Shown: positions 15,393 through 22,670 of the stretch, piece after piece
Position numbering within the stretch: position 1 is the stretch's first letter
Layout: the number at the start of each line of letters is the position of its first letter
Assembly (NCBI GenBank): GCA_915275065.1
Contig: CAJZGD010000004.1
Coordinates: 1-27,747 of the forward strand
Length of the DNA: 27,747 nt
Source of the DNA: an uncultured Corynebacterium sp.
GTDB taxonomy: Bacteria > Actinomycetota > Actinomycetes > Mycobacteriales > Mycobacteriaceae
Direction: 5' to 3'
Made by a program: the position numbers and the translations under genes
Notes under the pieces: model-generated
What the model was told of the DNA's origin: nothing
Seen by the model: only the letters and a program-made list of their open reading frames with translations
The model's database searches: none

Positions 15393-17606
15393 ATGGCTAA
15401 AATTATTTGGACCCGCACCGATGAAGCTCCGCTTCTCGCCTCGCTTTCGCTTCGCCCCATCGTCTCGGCATTCGCAGCCACCGCCGGCGTCGAAGTTGAG
15501 GAGCGCGACATTTCGCTAGCCGGCCGGATCCTGGCACAATTCCCGGACTATCTCCCCGCCGACCAACAGGTTTCCGACGCTCTTGCGGAACTGGGTTCAC
15601 TGGCGCAAACCCCGGCGGCGAACATCATCAAGCTGCCCAATATTTCCGCATCCGTGCCCCAACTCAAGGCGGCCGTAGCCGAATTACAGGCGAACGGGTT
15701 TGCGATTCCCGATTACCCAGACAACCCGGTCACGGACGAAGAACAGGCCATCCGAGCCCGCTACGATGCGGTCAAGGGGTCAGCCGTGAACCCAGTCTTG
15801 CGCGAAGGTAATTCTGACCGGCGGGCCCCCGGCGCGGTCAAGAATTTTGCCAAGAAGCATCCGCACCGCATGGGGGTGTGGTCTAAGGATTCCCAAACAA
15901 ACGTGGCGACAATGGAGGCCAACGACTTCCGCCATAATGAAAAATCCGTCATCATGCCGGCTGCTGATGTGCTCACCATCAAACATGTGGCTGCGGACGG
16001 CACCGAGACCGTGCTGCGCGACAACCTGAAAGTCTTGACCGGCGAGGTGGTTGATGGCACGTTTATGTCGGCGAAGGCCTTGGACGAATTCCTGGCCGCA
16101 CAGGTAGCGAAGGCCGCCGCGACAGGTGTGTTGTTCTCAACACATTTAAAGGCCACGATGATGAAGGTGTCGGATCCGGTGATTTTCGGCCACGTTGTGC
16201 GCGCCTATTTCGCAGACGTGTTCGAGAAGTATGGCGACGTGTTGTTGGCCAATGGGCTCAATGGCGATAACGGCCTGGCCGCTATCTATGCCGGCCTAGA
16301 TTCACTGGAGAATGGTGCGGAAATCGCAGCGGCCTTCAACGCCGCCTTGGCGAATGGTCCGGCGTTGGCCATGGTGAATTCGGATAAGGGCATCACCAAC
16401 CTGCATGTGCCGTCGGACGTGATTGTGGACGCCTCGATGCCGGCGATGATCCGCACCTCGGGGCACATGTGGAATGCCGCGGGTGAGGAGCAGGACACCT
16501 TGGCTGTCATCCCGGATTCCTCCTACGCTGGCGTGTACCAGGCGGTCATCGACGACTGCAAGGCTCATGGCGCGTTCGACCCAACCACGATGGGCACAGT
16601 GCCGAATGTGGGCCTCATGGCGCAAAAGGCGGAAGAATACGGTTCGCACGATAAGACGTTCAAGGTGCCGGCCGACGGCACGGTACAGGTGGTGAATTCC
16701 GCCGGCGACGTGCTCATCGAACATGAGGTCGAGGCTGGGGATATTTGGCGGGCCTGCCAAACCAAGGACGCTCCCATCCAGGATTGGGTGAAGCTTGCGG
16801 TGACCCGGGCCCGGCTGTCGGGGATGCCGGCGATTTTCTGGTTGGATCCCGAGCGGGCCCATGACCGGAATGTCAAGGGGTTGGTGGAGAAGTATTTGGC
16901 GGATCACGACACCACTGGCCTGGACATTTCCATCAAGTCTCCGGTGGAGGCCACCAAGGTGTCGATTGCGCGAATTCGCCGCGGCGAGGACACGATCTCG
17001 GTGACCGGTAATGTGTTGCGTGACTATAACACCGACCTGTTCCCCATCCTGGAGCTGGGCACCTCGGCGAAGATGCTGTCGATCGTGCCGTTGATGGCGG
17101 GCGGCGGTTTGTTCGAAACGGGTGCGGGCGGTTCGGCGCCGAAGCATGTGCAACAGGTACAGGCCGAAAACCATCTGCGGTGGGATTCCTTGGGTGAGTT
17201 CCTGGCGTTGGCCGAGTCGCTGCGGCACATCTCGAACACGGGCGGCACGCCGAAGGCTGCGGTGCTTGCCGACGCTTTGGATGCTGCCACGGAACGGCTT
17301 CTCGACGAAAACAAGTCGCCCTCCCGCAAGGCTGGTGAGATTGATAACCGTGGCTCGCACTTCTTCCTGGCGATGGCGTGGGCTCAGGCGCTGGCTGAGC
17401 AGACGGTGGATGCCGAGTTGGCGGCCATTTTCGCCCCGGTAGCTGCGGCTTTGACAGAGCAGGCCGACACGATCGCTGCGGAACTATTGGCGGTTCAGGG
17501 TGAGCCGGCCGATTTGGGTGGCTACTACCTGCCCTCCGAGAAGGCGACCTCGGTCATGCGGCCGTCGGCGGCGTTCAACGCAATTATTGATAGCCTGACC
17601 GCATAA
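15393..17606 (+). CDS. icd: isocitrate dehydrogenase (NADP+), monomeric type
   Basis: This enzyme oxidises isocitrate to 2-oxoglutarate in the citric acid cycle and supplies NADPH. The 737-residue length and the whole sequence match the monomeric IDH family typical of corynebacteria, not the 400-residue dimeric type. Recognisable segments are the N-terminal KIIWTRTDEAPLLASLSLRP, GNSDRRAPGAVKNFAKKHPH, ATGVLFSTHLKATMMKVSDP, ANGLNGDNGLAAIYAGL, MVNSDKGITNLHVPSDVIVD, FWLDPERAHDRNV and LMAGGGLFETGAGGSAPKHV. ATG 15393 has AGGAG six bases upstream. It stands alone, divergent from xth (166 bases) and followed by its own terminator. In the leader, CCGGTT (15307-15312) and AACCGG (15343-15348) form a possible large stem-loop. 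Confidence 0.98.
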   Translation: MAKIIWTRTDEAPLLASLSLRPIVSAFAATAGVEVEERDISLAGRILAQFPDYLPADQQVSDALAELGSLAQTPAANIIKLPNISASVPQLKAAVAELQANGFAIPDYPDNPVTDEEQAIRARYDAVKGSAVNPVLREGNSDRRAPGAVKNFAKKHPHRMGVWSKDSQTNVATMEANDFRHNEKSVIMPAADVLTIKHVAADGTETVLRDNLKVLTGEVVDGTFMSAKALDEFLAAQVAKAAATGVLFSTHLKATMMKVSDPVIFGHVVRAYFADVFEKYGDVLLANGLNGDNGLAAIYAGLDSLENGAEIAAAFNAALANGPALAMVNSDKGITNLHVPSDVIVDASMPAMIRTSGHMWNAAGEEQDTLAVIPDSSYAGVYQAVIDDCKAHGAFDPTTMGTVPNVGLMAQKAEEYGSHDKTFKVPADGTVQVVNSAGDVLIEHEVEAGDIWRACQTKDAPIQDWVKLAVTRARLSGMPAIFWLDPERAHDRNVKGLVEKYLADHDTTGLDISIKSPVEATKVSIARIRRGEDTISVTGNVLRDYNTDLFPILELGTSAKMLSIVPLMAGGGLFETGAGGSAPKHVQQVQAENHLRWDSLGEFLALAESLRHISNTGGTPKAAVLADALDAATERLLDENKSPSRKAGEIDNRGSHFFLAMAWAQALAEQTVDAELAAIFAPVAAALTEQADTIAAELLAVQGEPADLGGYYLPSEKATSVMRPSAAFNAIIDSLTA

Positions 17607-17622
17607 TTTTGTGGTTGGGATG

Positions 17623-17657
17623 CCCCCGGTAGCGCTGATTTGCCGGGGGTTATTTTT
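17623..17657 (+). terminator. intrinsic terminator of icd
   Basis: CCCCCGG (17623-17629) pairs with CCGGGGG (17643-17649) and is followed by TTATTTTT. It starts 17 bases after the icd stop and touches the stop codon of the convergent gene. Confidence 0.85.
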
Positions 17658-18315
17658 GTGCGAAACAGGGGAGTTTATCCCGGCGGGAGGAGTATAGCGG
17701 CACGTAGGATTCGGTTAGCCTGCCGGTTTCCTGCGAAATCACCTCATCCGCCAGCACAACGTACTCCTTCGCATTCACGCTGCTGGCCGCCAGGAACATT
17801 CGGTGGGGTTCGGTAGAGGTTATAGGTTTATCGTCATAGCATTTGTTGGTCATGACGCTCACTATTGCTTCGACGCCTTTCCCCGGACTGGCCTTCACGC
17901 TGTACACATAAATAGTGCTTACCACCGCAATTCGCCGAAATCTTTGCAGAGCGTCATCCCGTGCCTCAAGATTGCCGCGTTCCGCCTTGGTGAGTAGGGC
18001 CCGCTCTGGTGGGGTGCCCCGGATAGCCCAGCTGGAGTTGGGGCAGTGCGAGAGCCAGCATCCTGGGTCGATCCATTCGGCGTCGAGCACTGTTTGGTAT
18101 TGTTCGACAGCGGCACCGACCGCGCGATCTACCGCGGCACCGGCAGTTTCCTGAGCAATTATAGGACCCGGCTGTGCGCTGGGTTGTTCCGCCACGGGCT
18201 GCTCATCCCGCGCATAATCAATGATGGCAAAAATAATGGCGACCATGGCCACGAGCAGCAAAAAGCAGAGAAATATCGTGAGTCGTGGATGATTTCTCGT
18301 TTCCCGTAGCTTCAT
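17650..18315 (-). CDS. membrane-anchored extracytoplasmic protein of unknown function
   Basis: This is a 221-residue protein. Residues about 12-32 (LTIFLCFLLLVAMVAIIFAII) form a single transmembrane helix after a basic N-terminus (KLRETRNHPR), so the remaining 185 residues are likely outside. A Pro/Gln/Ala spacer (about 38-55) precedes a folded domain with five cysteines, including two in DPGCWLSHCPNSSW, one in NKCYDD and one in LPCF, compatible with disulfides. There is no lipobox. I do not recognise the family. The start is ATG 18315 with a GGGG stretch just upstream. The stop codon abuts the icd terminator, so both genes may share it. Confidence 0.75.
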   Translation of the reverse strand: MKLRETRNHPRLTIFLCFLLLVAMVAIIFAIIDYARDEQPVAEQPSAQPGPIIAQETAGAAVDRAVGAAVEQYQTVLDAEWIDPGCWLSHCPNSSWAIRGTPPERALLTKAERGNLEARDDALQRFRRIAVVSTIYVYSVKASPGKGVEAIVSVMTNKCYDDKPITSTEPHRMFLAASSVNAKEYVVLADEVISQETGRLTESYVPLYSSRRDKLPCFAQK

Positions 18316-18483
18316 GGCCCCATTTCATATCTTCATATTTGTTTAGGTCGCTAGTTGACGAACTCAAATACACTTGCGACCCTACGTCAGGGGCTCCTTA
18401 TTGTCTAGCCACAAGCCAACACACGGGGGTAGCGGATTCGAAACATCGGCCTGAGCTGCGGAAATATTCCTTATGGAATCACC

Positions 18484-18933
18484 TTATGGGTTTTGCTGGG
18501 CGCGCAAGGAATCTCGAACGGCCATTAAGACCTCACCCAATCGATTCTTCCCGCTGCCGTCACCACCATCGGCCCAATAGGAATCGTTCTTTGTATGCTC
18601 AATGAGATAGGCATCACCGGTGTCCAAGAGCTTGCGAGCAATATCGGGATTCTGGGTGAATTTTGCCAAGACCGCATCAAACATGACCTGGTCTTTTACG
18701 GATTCCCAATCGTTCCGCAGCGGTTTTTCCCGGCGCCCCACCTTGGCCGCCCGCCCAGGGGTGTCGAGCGACCTAATCAGGCTCTGAGTTTCCGGGCTTA
18801 GGAACTTCATGGCCTGAAAATAATGCTCCGATGTGGGCCATCGTTTGCCATCAAGTTCGAAGGGATAAGCGGCAAAATTAGAGAGGAAGCCATGGTCGTC
18901 GTGGGCGCGATAAAATCGGATTTCATTCATCAC
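18484..18933 (-). CDS. NADAR/YbiA-family N-glycosidase
   Basis: This 149-residue protein shows the full NADAR pattern: F-Y-R-A with GFLSNFAAYPFELDGKRWPT, then SEHYFQAMKF near residue 36, and the C-terminal signature DSYWADGGDGSGKNRLGEVLM. Characterised members cleave N-glycosidic bonds, either of early riboflavin intermediates (a housekeeping clean-up role) or of ADP-ribosylated nucleobases. It is cytosolic. ATG 18933 or 18930 are both possible, with GAGGTG directly upstream. The gene is divergent from the S51 peptidase with 87 bases between starts. No ribosylating toxin partner is adjacent, so the metabolic clean-up role is the simpler reading. Confidence 0.9.
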   Translation of the reverse strand: MMNEIRFYRAHDDHGFLSNFAAYPFELDGKRWPTSEHYFQAMKFLSPETQSLIRSLDTPGRAAKVGRREKPLRNDWESVKDQVMFDAVLAKFTQNPDIARKLLDTGDAYLIEHTKNDSYWADGGDGSGKNRLGEVLMAVRDSLRAQQNP

Positions 18934-19020
18934 CTCACTGTAGCGATCACCACCAAAAAGTATCTACTACATCACACTTCTGACCACTGCCCATGGGGGA
19001 CTACGGCTACGCTGGAACGC

Positions 19021-19647
19021 ATGAATCTCTTTCTCACCTCGTACTTTGCAAAAGTAGCGCATCTTCTCCCAACTATTTCCGACAAACCGCTGGCAGAATG
19101 CACTATTGCGTTCATTCCCACGGCCGCCGCTGTAGAGGAAGTGGATTTTTATGTGGCAGAGGCCCGGCAGGCCCTGACCGACCTGGGCGCCACCATCAGA
19201 GAGGTGGACATTGCTTCTGCGGACGCCACCACCATCGCCGCCGCGATCGACGCGGCAGACTGCATCTATGTTTCCGGCGGACACACCTTCTACTTGCTCA
19301 AACACCTACGGGATAGTGGTGCAGGCCCCCTCATCGCCAAGTCGGTGCGGCAAGGAACCACATATATTGGGGAGTCAGCAGGCAGCGCAGTTACTGCTGA
19401 TGATTGTGCGTATATTCGCCCGCTGGAAGATCCCGAATCCTTTGATTTTCATTCCATGATGGATTTTGCTGGCTTGGGGCTCACCACGACAAGGGTGCTG
19501 CCGCACAAGCATAATCCCATATTCGAACCAGCCGTGGACCAAGCTATCGCCGCGCACCCCGAGGTTGTGGCTATCACCGATAGCCAGGCCGTGCACATTA
19601 CCTATCCCAACCATGGGTCCGAAACCATCGTGGTGGTGTCTGGGTGA
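19021..19647 (+). CDS. S51-family peptidase / class I glutamine amidotransferase-like protein (PepE-like)
   Basis: This 208-residue cytosolic protein is of the dipeptidase E/cyanophycinase fold. The nucleophile motif is GESAGSA (Ser119), the upstream turn motif is IYVSGGHTFYLLKHLRDSG (about 82-100), and the catalytic His is probably in VLPHKHNP (162-164). The N-terminal MNLFLTSYFAKVAHLL matches the family start. I therefore use ATG 19021 (GGAA seven bases upstream), not the in-frame extension to 18823, which only shadows the NADAR gene. Members cleave Asp-X dipeptides or act as generic Ser peptidases; the substrate here is open. It is followed by an A/T-rich gap of 135 bases. Confidence 0.87.
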   Translation: MNLFLTSYFAKVAHLLPTISDKPLAECTIAFIPTAAAVEEVDFYVAEARQALTDLGATIREVDIASADATTIAAAIDAADCIYVSGGHTFYLLKHLRDSGAGPLIAKSVRQGTTYIGESAGSAVTADDCAYIRPLEDPESFDFHSMMDFAGLGLTTTRVLPHKHNPIFEPAVDQAIAAHPEVVAITDSQAVHITYPNHGSETIVVVSG

Positions 19648-19782
19648 TTCCTATTCTCGCCCTGCCACACATCACCATGCTATGGCAATAGCCAATCACA
19701 ATAATGCGGCCACTAAATAATTGCATGGTAGCAAAATCATTATGAGACCGTCCTTAAGGTGGCCTCTGGAAAATTGGGTAGT

Positions 19783-19890
19783 CTATTTGAGATTCTTGAT
19801 AACCCACCGCACCATCCAGGCACAAATCACGATACAGGCGATGAGTAAAACGATGGTGACACCAAGAGCGATCCACTGTGTTGCATTCAT
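19783..19890 (-). CDS. candidate 35-residue single-helix membrane protein
   Basis: The frame encodes MNATQWIALGVTIVLLIACI and a further 15 residues ending WVIKNLK: one hydrophobic helix (about 7-26) and a basic C-terminus, typical of bacterial small membrane proteins. No good ribosome site precedes ATG 19890; a GTG further upstream in frame is an alternative that would add 16 residues. It is divergent from the MBL-fold gene and overlaps no recognised gene. It is supported only by composition and position. Confidence 0.4.
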   Translation of the reverse strand: MNATQWIALGVTIVLLIACIVICAWMVRWVIKNLK

Positions 19891-19959
19891 GGCTGCCGAG
19901 TTTAGCTGTCGATGAGCAAACACCCCAAGAACATACCTCGAATAGCCAGAAGATTTTCT

Positions 19960-20577
19960 ATGATAGTTACCATGACCGCTATAACCCTCTTTGGACATTC
20001 CGGCGTGCGTATCGACCGCATTGCGATTGATCCTGGCATTTTCACCAATCCCGCCATTATGGAGGGGGCCGAGCATGTGCTGCTTACCCACTCCCACCCA
20101 GACCACTGCAATCTCGATATAATCCATAACCTGCCGGTTTATGGCCCAAAAGAAGCTATTGAACAGCTCACCGATTGCGATACTCACGAGATTTATCCGG
20201 GCGACGAACTGGAGCTTGGTGGGCATCATATACGCGTCGTGGGGGGTTATCACGCAGTTGTGCACCCCAGCCTCAACCGGCCGACCAACCTAGGGTATCT
20301 CATCGACGGACGCATTTTGCATCCTGGTGACGAATTTCCCGACGTTGCCATGCATTCGCTCAATGATATTGAGATTCTATTCCTGCCGGTGGCCGCCCCC
20401 TGGCTCAAGGTGTCCGAAACCGTGGAATTTGCACACAGCATTCTGCCGCGATTATCCCTGCCCATTCACGACGCCATCCTATCCGCCGAAGGCAAGGCTT
20501 TGGTGGACAGCATTCTCACCGCCACCAAGGTGCCGGGTTACGTTCGGCCCGACTTGTTGACCACCATCGAACTGTAA
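19960..20577 (+). CDS. MBL-fold metal-dependent hydrolase (UlaG-like)
   Basis: This protein of about 205 residues belongs to the metallo-beta-lactamase superfamily. The metal motif HSHPDH (44-49 from this start) is followed by a GGYHAV segment, a LHPGDEF motif that supplies further ligands, and a final HDAI. The short loops and the opening GHSGVRID...AIDPG fit the UlaG/lactamase_B_3 group of cytosolic hydrolases, whose substrates are often phosphodiesters or lactones. The start is uncertain: the frame opens at 19912, ATG 19960 has AGAAG upstream, and ATG 19972 gives the cleanest family N-terminus. No linked pathway gene identifies the substrate. It is followed by repeat cluster B. Confidence 0.85.
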   Translation: MIVTMTAITLFGHSGVRIDRIAIDPGIFTNPAIMEGAEHVLLTHSHPDHCNLDIIHNLPVYGPKEAIEQLTDCDTHEIYPGDELELGGHHIRVVGGYHAVVHPSLNRPTNLGYLIDGRILHPGDEFPDVAMHSLNDIEILFLPVAAPWLKVSETVEFAHSILPRLSLPIHDAILSAEGKALVDSILTATKVPGYVRPDLLTTIEL

Positions 20578-20594
20578 CCTAAGGGCTGCAACTT

Positions 20595-21033
20595 TACTGA
20601 GCTGGGGTAATAAGTATGCAGCACTTGGCTTGTAGGCGTTTGCCGCGCTGACCTGCCGCACCAGCCTGCCGCTCCCCCACCGGCTCTCGTCCGCTCACGC
20701 AAACTCCAGCTCAGCACATTATCTACCGGATCCTGGTTGCCCATCATCGCCGCCGAACCACAGATAACGCATCCTTCTTGTTCCGTGCCGGCAACTCCCA
20801 AGCTGGACTTTCTCGATTTAGTACCAACCAAGGGCATCCCCGCAGCCCACAACTCCAGCTCAGCACTTGTGATACGGATGGTGTGCAGGTGGCCCGATGG
20901 CGGATTGGTGGTGATTTTCTGGGGTTCGAAGCTGCTATCACTTGTGCTGAGCTGGAGTTCTGGTGAGGAGTATTGCTACACACTGCAAACCCCCAGGCCT
21001 GAACCTAGCACAACCGTTACCCCAGCTCAGCAC
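20595..21033. repeat. cluster B of the CTCCAGCTCAGC inverted-repeat family (five copies)
   Basis: Copies are forward at 20595-20609 (GGGGTA variant), reverse at 20701-20718, reverse at 20847-20866, forward at 20944-20959 and reverse at 21018-21033 (TACCCC variant). The outermost copies are inverted relative to each other and both carry the GGGGTA/TACCCC ending, like ends of an element of about 440 bp. The third and fourth form a 16-bp inverted pair around 77 bases. Similarity to cluster A extends upstream of the first copy (GCTGCA in both), but the spacers do not match. Confidence 0.8.
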
Positions 21034-21283
21034 TCGTGAAGCTTCCGGCGGCGGGGCGCCGTAGCATCGCCACTGCAGCGCCACGCCATCAGCGAGCCAT
21101 CGCCCAGACCTGCCCCGAGCTTTCTCGCCGCCCGCGGTTCACTGCCATCAGCGAGACGCCAATGGCATATGAATAAAAATATGGCCAGGTAGTTGCACTA
21201 TTTTCTGCAAGATATCGCCGTCAGTCTTTCGCTTCACCGCACTAAGCAAGTAATTTCGGAACTCAGTCAGTGACCACTTTTGT

Positions 21284-21298
21284 TGCCTCATTGAGGCA
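21284..21298. promoter_or_regulatory. 15-bp palindrome just upstream of the metY ribosome site
   Basis: TGCCTCA-T-TGAGGCA is a perfect palindrome ending four bases before the AAGGA ribosome site. The position suits a repressor operator or a small hairpin in the leader. It does not match the McbR consensus I know. Confidence 0.5.
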
Positions 21299-21314
21299 GA
21301 CTAAGGAACGCATT

Positions 21315-22637
21315 ATGTCAACCAAATACGATAATTCCGAACCGCATCATTGGAGCCTGGAGACCCAGGCGATCCATGCCGGCCAACCGATTGATTCCGA
21401 CACCGGGGCCCGGAATCTTCCCCTCTACCTCACCACGTCTTACGTTTTCAATTCCGCGGAGCATGCCAAGCAGCGCTTCGCGTTAGAAGATCTTGGCCCC
21501 ATCTATTCCCGGCTCACCAATCCCACCAATGAGGTGCTGGAAAATCGCCTGGCCGCCCTGGAGGGTGGTGTGTACGCGGTATCGTTTGCGTCGGGTCAGG
21601 CGGCCGAAACCGCGGCGATCTTGAACTTGGCCCAGGCTGGGGATCATATTGTGGCCAGCCCCCGGCTCTACGGCGGCACGCTCACCCTGTTTACTGGCCC
21701 GCTGGAGCGGTTGGGCATTAGCACCACGTTCGTTGAGGACCCCGACGATCCCGCATCGTGGCAGGCCGCGGTGCAGCCGAACACGAAGGCGTTTTATGGG
21801 GAAACGTTCGCCAATCCGCAGGCTGACGTGCTGGACATTCCGGCCATTGCCGAGGTGGCGCACCGCAATAATGTGCCATTGATTGTGGATAATACGATCG
21901 CTACGGCCGCCTTGGTTCGCCCCTTGGAATTGGGGGCCGACATTGTGGTGGCGTCGCTGACCAAGTTCTACACGGGCAACGGTTCGGTAATCGGCGGCAT
22001 TGTGATCGACGGCGGCAAGTTTGATTGGACCGTCATTAATTCCGCTGGTGAGCCGGTGTTTCCCAGTTTTGTGACTCCAGATCCCGCCTACCATGGATTA
22101 AAGTATGCGGACTTGGGCGCCCCGGCGTTTGGCGTGAAGGCGCGCGCCGGCCTGCTGCGGGACATGGGGGCAGCATTGTCGCCGTTTAACGCCTGGTTGA
22201 GTGTGCAGGGGTTGGACACGCTGTTTTTGCGGCTGGAGCGGCATAATGCCAATGCCAAACAGGTGGCGGAGTTTTTGGCCCAGCACCCCAAGGTGAAGCG
22301 GGTGAATTATGCCGGCTTGCCGGATTCGCCCTGGTATAAGGTGAAGGAAAAATTAGGCCTAAAATATACCGGGTCCGTACTTTCGTTCGATATTGATGGT
22401 GGCCAGGATGAGGCGTGGGCGTTCATTGATGCCCTGAAGCTGCATTCGAATCTGGCCAACATTGGCGACACGCGTTCCCTGGTGGTGCACCCCGCAACCA
22501 CGACGCATTCCCAGGGGGATGCGGCGGAGTTGCAGCGTGCTGGCGTGAGCCCGGCCACCGTACGGCTATCAGTTGGTATCGAAAATGTGGACGATATCAT
22601 CGCTGATTTGCAGGCCGGGTTTGCCGCCATAAGCTAG
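21315..22637 (+). CDS. metY: O-acetylhomoserine sulfhydrylase (methionine synthesis)
   Basis: This is a PLP enzyme of the Cys/Met-metabolism family that condenses O-acetylhomoserine with sulfide to homocysteine. The protein has 440 residues from ATG 21315, chosen because AAGGA lies seven bases upstream; the frame from 21270 runs through the palindrome and adds nothing conserved. Signature stretches are AEHAKQRFALEDLGPIYSRL, SGQAAETAAILNLA, SPRLYGGTLTLF, GETFANPQADVLDIPAIAEV, the PLP lysine in SLTKFYTGNG (Lys217) and HPATTTHSQ. Identity with C. glutamicum MetY, as I remember it, is very high. In that species metX follows metY; here metX is not downstream, and a convergent nucleoside hydrolase takes its place. 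Confidence 0.96.
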   Translation: MSTKYDNSEPHHWSLETQAIHAGQPIDSDTGARNLPLYLTTSYVFNSAEHAKQRFALEDLGPIYSRLTNPTNEVLENRLAALEGGVYAVSFASGQAAETAAILNLAQAGDHIVASPRLYGGTLTLFTGPLERLGISTTFVEDPDDPASWQAAVQPNTKAFYGETFANPQADVLDIPAIAEVAHRNNVPLIVDNTIATAALVRPLELGADIVVASLTKFYTGNGSVIGGIVIDGGKFDWTVINSAGEPVFPSFVTPDPAYHGLKYADLGAPAFGVKARAGLLRDMGAALSPFNAWLSVQGLDTLFLRLERHNANAKQVAEFLAQHPKVKRVNYAGLPDSPWYKVKEKLGLKYTGSVLSFDIDGGQDEAWAFIDALKLHSNLANIGDTRSLVVHPATTTHSQGDAAELQRAGVSPATVRLSVGIENVDDIIADLQAGFAAIS

Positions 22638-22670
22638 GCTTTACGACGGCGACGCCAGGCGTCGTAAAGC
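22638..22670. terminator. hairpin at convergent 3' ends of metY and nucleoside hydrolase
   Basis: GCTTTACGACG (22638-22648) and CGTCGTAAAGC (22660-22670) form a perfect 11-bp stem. An alternative inner stem (CGACGCC-A-GGCGTCG) also exists. The repeat starts right after the metY stop and covers the last codons of the opposite gene. It probably acts as a shared terminator or 3'-end protector, although no T-run follows. Confidence 0.6.

Larger units (their letters stand above)
20578..21314. other. 737-bp non-coding region: repeat cluster B and metY leader
   Basis: I see no gene. The first 460 bases carry repeat cluster B. Next is a GC-rich part with a directly repeated GCCATCAGCGAG (21085-21096 and 21144-21155), then an A/T-rich part (21161-21260) likely to hold the metY promoter, and a palindrome at 21284-21298. 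I could not find a SAM riboswitch fold or a full TAGAC-N6-GTCTA (McbR) box. Confidence 0.7.

Noticed and set aside
16302..17360. 352-codon minus-strand frame within icd
   Set aside because: It is a shadow of the high-GC icd gene; no family motif or ribosome site was seen.
18425..18455. TTCGAA motif resembling a tRNA T-loop
   Set aside because: No complementary T-stem, acceptor stem or anticodon arm can be drawn on either strand.
18823..19020. N-terminal extension of the S51 peptidase
   Set aside because: The extension lies over the 5' end of the NADAR gene, and the conserved family N-terminus begins at ATG 19021.
20578..21314. Possible SAM riboswitch before metY
   Set aside because: I could not lay out a conserved SAM-binding core; the helices found are explained by the repeat family and small palindromes.
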